A DNA stretch of 64,000 nt, from contig ML660201.1 of the NCBI GenBank assembly GCA_007570785.1, forward strand, positions 41,926,863-41,990,862. The letters are read 5' to 3'. A program made the position numbers and the translations under genes. The number at the start of each line of letters is the position of its first letter. The first letter of the stretch is position 1. Under the pieces are notes generated by a model. The model was not told the DNA's origin. It did no database searches and worked only from the letters and a program-made list of their open reading frames with translations. This stretch comes from Antilocapra americana. Its lineage: Eukaryota > Chordata > Mammalia > Artiodactyla > Antilocapridae. Below are positions 56,526 through 64,000 of this stretch, in pieces.

Positions 56526-56659
56526 TTACATTGTATATTATGGTGCCTTGGAGGTGATTTCTTTGACTTTTATATTTTGATAGGTGGTCTGTCTTATTCC
56601 TTTTCATGACCTCTCTGGAGGTAGAAAAGCAGTTAGTGGAGTGGTTAATTTTATGATAG

Positions 56660-56790
56660 GGTCATCTTTCCATATAAATGAGGAAACTGAGAACCAGAAA
56701 GTTTAAATAACTGATACTAGTACAAGGTCACATAGCAAAAGAATGGACAAGCCAGGTGTGCCTGTCCTTAAAGCCTCTTAACCTGTTGCT
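56660..56790 (-). repeat. MIR SINE fragment
   Basis: Antisense MIR: 'aatgaggaaactgagaacca', 'caaggtcacatagcaaaaga', then the tRNA-like end near 'cctcttaacctgttgc'. Confidence 0.68.
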
Positions 56791-56799
56791 ATCATTATG

Positions 56800-58486
56800 T
56801 TCTGGTAACTAATGCTATGAGAAGTCCACCTGGCCTCTCTTATTTTCTGAAGTAACTTGCCTATTTTATGTAGATACTTGCAGAATGGTCTCTTAATCAT
56901 TGTAGTACAACGCTTTTACTAATTTTCTCTCAGCACCGTTTGATGCTTATTGATTTTTTTCAGGCTCTGTGAGCCCTTTTAGTGTGTAGCCTCAGGATTT
57001 CCTCATCCGAATATTTGCTTTATTCTAATAAAAATCTTAATTTTCTTTATGATCACCAATTATCCATTTGTCAACATAATATATAAGATATATAAAACAC
57101 ATATCTATATATATATTGTCTTTACCTCCACACCTATCACTCTTGCTTTTAACATTATTAATTTGTCATGATATGCTACATTTCATATCTTGTTTCCTGT
57201 TGCAATGGTTCTGCTCTGTGCTTTGATCAATGCAGCTTTATGTTCCTAAAAGCATCGCTTTTCTCCTCAATTTCTTTCCTAAGTTTTGCTAAATCTCCAC
57301 TTCTTGTATCATGTTTTGTTACCATATTTTGGCCATCTTTTTGTCCGTGTGCTTCAGAATCTGAGAATTCAGTACAGTTGTCATGTTTGTTTTCAGCTGA
57401 AATTCTTCTAAAATGAAGCCTTCTTCTCTCACTCTTCTCCCTACCTGTCCACCCTCTCTCCTACTCCTTCCTTCTGGTGGTGAGGGAAGGAAGAAAGGAC
57501 TGGGGACATAATTTTCATGCTTGAAACATGCCAATTCTCTCGGCTTTCTTTTTTTTCTCTTGCTCATTTTTTTAAAGAGAGGTAGTCTATCTTCCTGTTT
57601 GCCAGAAAAATAATGTCTACCTCAAATGTGTGAGATTTGCAGTAAGACGTTGATAATCTCTCAGCTTCTCAAAGGCAGCCAAGGCCATTTGTCAGTTTGC
57701 TTCTGTTTAATTCATCTCCAGTATTGTTGGAACTTCCACACCAAAAAACACCTCAATGAAGCAGGAGAGGATTCCATCTCAACGGGTGGGTATCCTTCAG
57801 ATTTCAGGTCTTCCTGTCTGGAACGAGTGGACTCCTATACAGATTTCTAGTTTCAGAGACACCCAGTAGCTAGCAAGCACTGGGTCTGGTGTGGCTACAG
57901 GCATGCTCCTCCTTTGAATCTACCTCATTTGCAGCCAGGCCTTGGCTGAAACACTTGGCTGCTAGGCTATTATTACTTACTTGCCTTCTGCCATCTACTA
58001 GACTAGAGAAAACCATTATTATATCTATCTACCCCACCTCCAGCGCTGTGGCATCAGAATACTATTTATCTGGTGAAGAAAGGTGGCTCTAGCAGGCACA
58101 CGGAGCAACTTACTCTGGGGTCTCCACATCCGCAGAGCCAATCCTTCTCGAGTCTGAGGCATTTTTGTAGTTTTGAGAATCTCTTGCTTGTTTTCAACCA
58201 TTCTGTTCATTTCTTCAAGAAACTCTGTTTAGATTTCCAGGATCTTCTATACATTTGGTCCCAACAGTTTCATAGCTAAATGATATCTCTGTATATTTAA
58301 AGTATTACAAAGTTTAGTTCATCATTCATCATAAGGAGATTATTTTTCCGCTCAGTGTCAATGATAATCTGTTTCTTCTTTTTTTATTTTGATTAATTTT
58401 GTTCAGTTTGGAAAGGGGAAGTTTGTGACTTCCAGGCTTTCTGTGCTTTTGCACCCATCTCTTTCAGGATCTTCCTCCCCCTATTT
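56800..58486. other. Mostly unrecognised DNA, 1.7 kb
   Basis: AT-rich at 56940-57130, with an alternating AT stretch at about 57080-57120. No gene was recognised and open frames are short. Confidence 0.45.
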
Positions 58487-58701
58487 GTAAAAGTGAAAGT
58501 GTTAGTCGCTCAGTCATTTCTGACTCTTTGAAACCCCATGGACTGTAGTCTGCCAGGCTCCTCTGTCCATGGAATTCTCTAGGTAAGAATACTGGAGTGG
58601 ATACCCATTCCCTTCTCTAGGGGACCTTCCTAACCAAGGGATCAAACCCAGTTCTTCTGCACTGCAGGCAGATTCTTAACTATCTGAGCCACAAAGAAAG
58701 T
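58487..58701 (-). mobile_element. Bov-tA SINE
   Basis: Antisense Bov-tA from 'aagtgaaagtgttagtcgct' to 'tgagccacaaagaaagt'. The flanks ccccctattt (58477-58486) and ccccctcttt (58702-58711) form a 9/10 target-site duplication. Confidence 0.93.
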
Positions 58702-58877
58702 CCCCCTCTTTAACACTGAAGTATTCCAGCCTTTTCATACATTTATCCTTGCCTGTCTTATATTAATAGTTTAGTCATGTGTATACATTTGACCAGTGCT
58801 GCTGAAACTGTAAACAGTTAAGGCTCAGTAGTTTTTTACTTTCCAATCTGTTGTAGATCCTTACATTTATATAACAT

Positions 58878-59142
58878 GCTGCTGCTGCTGCTAAGCCGCT
58901 TCAGTCTTTTCTGACTCTGTGGGAACCCCAGAGACAGCAGCCCACCAGGCTCCCTCGCCCCTGGGATTCTCCAGGCAAGAACACTGGAGTGGGTTGCCAT
59001 TTCCTTCTCTGATGAGTGAAAGTGAAAAGTGAAAGTGAAGTCACTCAGTTGTGTCTGACTCTTAGCAACCCCATGGACTGCAGCCCACCAGGCTCCTCCG
59101 TCCATGGGGTTTTCAAGCCAAGAGTACTGGAGTGGGGTGCCA
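58878..59142 (-). mobile_element. Bov-A2 SINE
   Basis: Antisense Bov-A2 dimer: (GCT)n end, first unit, an A/G-rich linker at about 59014-59040, second unit. An exact 11-bp target-site duplication (ttatataacat) lies at 58867-58877 and 59143-59153. Confidence 0.95.
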
Positions 59143-59334
59143 TTATATAACATCATTAGTACTAAAAACAAATTAAAAATGAGACATAAAAATGCAATTT
59201 GACTTATATCAGATTTAACAGACATGACATTATTTGCTATACAAGTTTACTTTTTTCCTTCTTATCCATTTGGAGGGTCACAAACAACCCCTGGGTCAGG
59301 CACAGTCCATGTAGCCCCCTCTGAGTAGCTTCAG

Positions 59335-59455
59335 AGTAAGCCCCTCGGGGGCAAGGGCACAGTCTCATTAACCTGTGTGTCCTCCTTAAAGCCCGCCTAG
59401 CACTATGCACCCAAAACAGCATCTACTGAGAAATAACTGTTGACTATATGAGTAA
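59335..59455 (+). repeat. L2 LINE 3' end fragment
   Basis: 'agtaagcccctcgggggcaa', 'gggcacagtctcattaacct', 'cgcctagcactatgcaccca' and 'ctactgagaaataactgttg' follow the forward L2 tail. Confidence 0.6.
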
Positions 59456-61284
59456 GACAATAATACCCTAAGTAGCAAGTGCCTCTTGAGGTCAAAACTC
59501 TTAAGTTGGTTCCTGACCATCACAACTTCCTCTAGCTTTGGAAAGATGCAGGTGCTATTATTTGGATTTATAGCAAAGGTTCAGAGAAGAATGGGTCTAC
59601 ACACAGGAGGACTTTTTATCCATGCTGTTTTATTTGACCCAAGGCATTTTCCCTCATATGCTGTTTCATGTCTCTATAGGGAGTACAAAGCGTGGTGTGA
59701 AAGACGAGGCAGGATATTAACCGGACTGGGGCCTGGACCAGGTGTGAGCATTCTGTCTTCTGTCCGTCACTTTATTTATCATCCTTCTCTCGAGGACTGT
59801 GTGAGGACCCTCTGATTCCCAGTCACACCAATAGACTCTATGCTTGAGGAGCATGTTATGATGAAATGCTTATTAGGATTAATTCTGGCCCTGAACTAAG
59901 AAATGATGGCCAAGCTTATATCTTCTAATGTACTCCCCTCCAGGGCACTGATTTACCAATTTAGAGAATGGCTGAGGAACTACCCTAGTTAGGATGGAAG
60001 CTGAGAGGGAAACACCATCAGTGGGAAAATCACAGTGAATAAGATGAATAAAAGGTGTCTTACCTACTGGTGACATGGAGCCCGACACTAGTCCTAAGCA
60101 TCCATGGTGTGCAGAGAGTAGAACTGCCGCTGGAGATGTGCAGAGATGGATAAGCAAGGGTCCACTCTTGACCAGAGCAGGAGAAAAACACAAAGAAAGC
60201 TCTTGGTTGGGTAAGGCAGCACATGTTAAGGCCACAGCAGACGTGCCTAAAGTGCTAACATGATGCAGAAGGAAAGAGTAATTCTTAAGGGCAAAGGGTC
60301 ACTTCCCAGATTATCCAAATTTACCATCACCCTAAAGTGTAGATGTGTCCTCTAAATATGTCATCGGTTGACCTTCTCTGACTACTTAACATCCGTCCTT
60401 TGCCTTCCCAGGTGGCCATCTCACTCTGCTTGTATTTCTCTTGTATTTCGCATGATTACATTTACAGTTTCCTTGCCTATGTCTAATGTTATCTTTGGAT
60501 CAAAACCGCTGCTGGTGTGCTGCTCGTGCAGAAGAGTGTCTGGCAAACCATAGGCCTTCCATCAGTGTTCTGTCCTTGTTTCTGGTTTTTTAGATGCCGC
60601 TGTCTGGGGAAAGGCTGTCAGTGATGATAACTGCAAAGCATCAAGGTGAGTTCCTGTTAATACAGAGATGAGGAAGCAAAGCCCTAAACAGGCGGGATAA
60701 TTGGGACCAAGGATAAAAAATGATTAAACTGTCCAGAAACAGTACAGAAGTTGGCAGTTTAAAAACATTGCTACATTTTTTCTTTTCTTTGAGACAGGAA
60801 AGGGATTTTACCTCATGAGAAACTTCAGGAAAATCTCTCCACATTCTATAATCTGGCTTATCATTTAATAAGTATTTGTTGATAATTAATGAACCTGAAG
60901 AAGCTGCTCTCATGTATGTCAACACTTCCCCCAGGGAGCCCTTGGGCTGGTTGGATTCCATGAGTTTAGATAGTTGAGAATGAGTTGCTGAACTGGCATC
61001 AGGCTTAGGGTGTCAATTTCAAGTCTTTTGAAAGCACAGCTAGACTGGAGATCATCAAGGTAGCTTAAACTGTATTTGAAGGAGGTTTCATTTTATAGCT
61101 AGACATGTGAGTTACCACCAGTGGCTGGGGGCGATTTTGCTCCCCAAAGAACATGAGAAGACATTTTTGATTGTCACAGCTGCGAGGAAGAGGGTGACGC
61201 TACTGCCATCTTGGAGATAAAAGCCAGGGAGACAGCCAAACATCCCAGGATGCATGGGAGAGCCTCCGTGACAAAGTATTTGCT
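59456..61284. other. Unrecognised single-copy DNA, 1.8 kb
   Basis: Repeat-poor. Open frames of 106-118 codons at 59486-59815, 59879-60235 and 60641-60961 carry no recognisable domain. No exon is supported. Confidence 0.45.
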
Positions 61285-61525
61285 GAGAGTTTGAGAAAAT
61301 CTTCCTTAGATAGATTTTCTAACTTAAAGGCCAGCTCCAGGGAAATTATTCCAAGAGGCTTTCCACTGACAGTTATCAGCTCAAAAACCCTTTGGACTCA
61401 ATTACCTATGGGGTTAGAGGCCCCGTGGATCTTCCAAATACATCTTTGTTGCTGTACTTGCAGAGCGGCAGATTATAAGCCGCTCCTCTATAAACAAAGC
61501 AGGTTCAGGTCAAGTTCTTCAAGTC
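61285..61525. promoter_or_regulatory. Candidate conserved non-coding element
   Basis: A repeat-free block of balanced composition with 'gacagttatcagctcaaaaa' (GATA-type core), 'ggactcaattacctatgggg' and 'ctctataaacaaagcaggtt' (FOX/SOX-type words). It is flanked by other repeat-free DNA (61526-61850). Regulatory function is inferred from composition only. Confidence 0.25.
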
Positions 61526-62559
61526 TCCTGCCCTAATGCTGCTTTTTGGATATTGCTGAGCCTGGGGGGGTGTGGCGGTAAGGCAGCCAGTGAGAGGGCA
61601 GCAGGTAAATTGTAGGCGGAGCCTGTTCTCTTCACCAACAGTGCTCAGCTCTCCTCTCCCGCCCACCTTGCTGCCTTTCGACAAGGGATTAGTACCCAGG
61701 GATTCTGCAGCTCAGCAGCTCCAATAGAAACTTGGAGGTTTCACTTTTGCCAACTTGCAGAGTTCCTGGCCTGGCAAACCAGCTGGACAAGGGCCCTGGG
61801 AGCTAGAAGATGACTTGCATAAACAGATTTGGGGCTTTCCACAACCATCTCTGGGATGTGCACTTCAGTTTTGCTCTAACTGAACTGATTCACCACACAG
61901 CAAGCAAAAGACAGATTTTCACAATCACTATAGCTATTCTGAGAAACGACTAAGGTATCACCAGGACGTATTTCAACCAGTGTGCTTGTGTCAGTTGCAT
62001 ATATTGGGATGAGGTGAGGTCATCCCCAGAAGGATATACCCTTCAGTTTACATCCTCGGTGTGTGAGAAGGGTGGAACCTGTTAGCAGTTCTAGTTCAGC
62101 AGACACTGATGGGCCTTCTGCCACGTGGCAGGAATTCAGATCCAGCCTGGTGGGCAGCACAAGGCATGGAAGAACACACAGAGCAAAGGAGGGGTACTCT
62201 GCTCAGCCTGGGGCAGATGGAGGAGGCAGGAGAAGAGTTGTCTGCAAAGAGCCCAACTGGCTCTGCTTTTCCCTTTATACCCTCGCCCTTCCCCTTTCTT
62301 CCTCCTTTTTGCTTTACCTTCTCTTTCTTTCTTCTTGTTGGATTAGGAGATGTTTGGAATTAGGAGATGTCCACACCAGCAAGCCCCAAGCCTCCTCTGT
62401 TCTAATTCTTGGTAACGGAAGTGGTGTGGATATAAATCCTAGATCATTATATACACAGCACCTGTAAAATAACAGACACAATTTAGTGAAATAATTATCA
62501 ACTGAACAGGACAGCTTCCCCGAGTAAAGGAAAGACACACGCATTAACATTACCGTCAA
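61526..62559. other. Unrecognised single-copy DNA
   Basis: Contains a pyrimidine-rich tract at about 62268-62338 and a 12-bp direct repeat (attaggagatgt) at 62342-62353 and 62359-62370. A 134-codon open frame (62063-62467) crosses both and shows no known domain. Confidence 0.5.
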
Positions 62560-62700
62560 TGTTGCAACACCAAGTGCCTATCATGGCCCAGGCTCTAAAG
62601 GAGACATTTACAGACGTCATCTTTGACTGTCATGCCACTCTTTAAGACCCAGCCAATTCTTTCCATTTAACAATGAGACACGGAACTAAGAGATTAGACA
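62560..62700 (-). repeat. MIR SINE fragment
   Basis: Antisense MIR: 'ccaagtgcctatcatggccc', 'tctttccatttaacaatgag' and 'acacggaactaagag'. Diverged. Confidence 0.5.
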
Positions 62701-63184
62701 AGAGAAAGAACTAAAGAGACACTGAAAGGTCTGGAATGGAATATTTGATTGGTAATAGAATTAAGACAAAACAGTTTAATACATTTATTTGCAGCTTTAA
62801 GGGTGATGGTCATAAAAAAGAGAAAATTTTGGTAAGAATTGATACCATTACAGCTCCATAAGTCACATATCTTGCATGTGAAAACTTCATGTATCTCTTC
62901 CTTCTCATTGCTTAAAAAACTGTATTATAGCCCAGGAGGGGAAAGGAGACAAGAGATAAGAAAAAGTTGTAAGGCAGAGGATCCAAAGCTTGCAGTGGCT
63001 GTAGCAGGCAGATGAGTTTCTTTCTGTGGAATTTTCCAGTATAACCAAGTGACCTTGGGTCTCACAGTCAAGTGTTCGTCTTTAAAGTTGGACTTGGATG
63101 AGTTGGAAACTTCTTACATGGTTTCCCTCAGTTATCCCTATTGGTATCATTTATCCCTAGTATTAATTATTACTAAATATGCAA
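62701..63184. other. Unrecognised DNA
   Basis: A possible MIR-head word ('caagtgaccttgggtctcac') occurs at about 63045. Nothing else was recognised. Confidence 0.45.
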
Positions 63185-63350
63185 TTCAGAGGATTATACT
63201 TAACTTTCTGAGCCTTATTTCTCTATTATGAGGAAATATAGATGAAAACAATAATGGCTTTACAGATTTGATATAAAGACTAGATAAGAATGGACATAAA
63301 AATGCTTAGCATGGTGGCTGGCATAAACTTTCCATGTACATAGATATTAT
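63185..63350 (+). repeat. MIR SINE
   Basis: Forward MIR core and tail: 'ctgagccttatttctctatt', 'gatgaaaacaataatggctt', 'atgcttagcatggtggctgg' and 'catagatattattac'. Confidence 0.65.
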
Positions 63351-64000
63351 TACTGGTTTGTCCATTAGTAACTTGTCCACACCAAGAGAAATATATTTTC
63401 TCTCTCCATGCAGCAAATTCTTTAATTTCTTTCAGAAAGGTAAAAGTCATACCACTCCAAGTTATACTCAGCTATAGATTTGAAATTTCCCTCTTCCAGC
63501 AAATTCAAATCAATTTTAACATTAAAAAAATAGATTATTCTGATAATTAATATCACTGCCTGCCTCTCTATATCCATCCTCCTTGAACTCACCTATCCCA
63601 CCTCCTACCACTTCCACAGGTTTACCGTGATTTTCCAATTATTCATATATAAAAGTATTTTATTCCTGTTGTTTTGTTGGAAAATAATTTTTTTTTTGCT
63701 AATATATAAAATAGACCAACACAGATCTGCTCTATTTGGAATGGGGTGAGGGCCTGCTCAAACGCCCTCCCCCCATGTTGATATTTGTCCCTCTGCATTC
63801 CAGGGGAATCCTGAGATGTTCCCAAAGGAACCTGAGGATTGCACTGAATATATCTTTTCTTAAGAAAAACTCAGCCATATAAATGACATCACAGTTTTCT
63901 CCTCTTCCCAGGAGGATTGTAGAAACAGTCCTGGCTTAGCTGAGGGTGAAGAGAAGAAGTAGAAAAGGATGAACTTCCATGTGGTCCCCGTAGTACCCAC
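63351..64000. other. Unrecognised single-copy DNA
   Basis: No repeat or gene was recognised up to the window end. Confidence 0.5.

Larger units (their letters stand above)
55490..56590 (-). mobile_element. L1 ORF2 region, reverse strand, with nested Bov-tA
   Basis: Antisense L1 reverse transcriptase region: 'actagctactagtttatctg', 'tcaaagaaccagttcttgga', then after the SINE 'cttcctcccttcagcttcct', 'gccatatcctagagatttgg' and 'ttaattt'-type AT-rich L1 sequence. The step from the preceding L1 piece skips a large part of ORF2, so this is either a second L1 or one with an internal deletion. It contains a TTTTC-rich tract at 55621-55655. Confidence 0.65.

Noticed and set aside
62063..62467. 134-codon open frame
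   Set aside because: It runs through a low-complexity C/T tract that gives a leucine/serine/phenylalanine-rich stretch. Three frames are open here at once.
1..64000. CRISPR arrays, bacterial operons or phage
   Set aside because: The repeat content is wholly mammalian, and no regularly spaced direct repeats or prokaryotic gene layout are present.

Overview
This is vertebrate nuclear DNA from a ruminant, most likely a bovid (cattle, sheep, goat or a close relative). The evidence is the repeat content. There are four sizeable 3' pieces of the RTE retrotransposon BovB, and many ruminant SINEs of the Bov-tA, Bov-A and Bov-A2 types. There are also cetartiodactyl CHR-type SINEs and a young L1 family. 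All of these overlie older mammalian layers: MIR, L2, old L1M, MaLR LTRs, and hAT and Tigger DNA transposon fossils. I cannot tell the species or chromosome from the sequence alone.

I found no protein-coding gene or exon that I can support. The longest open frame, 216 codons on the minus strand at 50.0-50.7 kb, is the remnant of a BovB reverse transcriptase. The other open frames lie in repeats or unrecognised sequence and look like chance. No structural RNA gene was recognised. The tRNA-like motifs belong to SINEs. The window therefore reads as intergenic or intronic DNA.

Layout. 0-3 kb is fairly GC-rich single-copy DNA with MIR and L2 scraps. 3.2-4.2 kb holds an old L1 in reverse. 5.8-7.1 kb is an L1 3' end split by two SINEs. 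7-13 kb has L2, MIR, Bov and hAT fossils around an AT-rich stretch that looks like a conserved non-coding element (9.15-9.6 kb). 15.0-15.6 kb is a BovB tail. 18.5-20.2 kb is an L1 3' portion. 24.2-26.9 kb is a reverse-strand L1 split by a Bov-A SINE, a BovB and a CHR SINE. 27.0-28.15 kb is a long L2 3' region. 31-37 kb has more L2, MIR, L1M and an MLT1-like LTR. 39-45.6 kb carries small DNA transposon fossils and MaLR LTRs. 49.6-51.0 and 53.3-54.7 kb are two BovB copies in the same orientation. 55.2-56.6 kb is reverse L1 with a nested Bov-tA. 58.5-59.1 kb has two ruminant SINEs. The last 5 kb is mostly single-copy.

No new biological system is evident. The most useful leads are several unexplained single-copy stretches with enhancer-like composition, the two directly repeated BovB copies, the datable nested insertions with clear target-site duplications, and a few short local rearrangements. 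Family names and boundaries come from memory of consensus sequences, not from a search. Boundaries of old repeats are good to tens of bases only.
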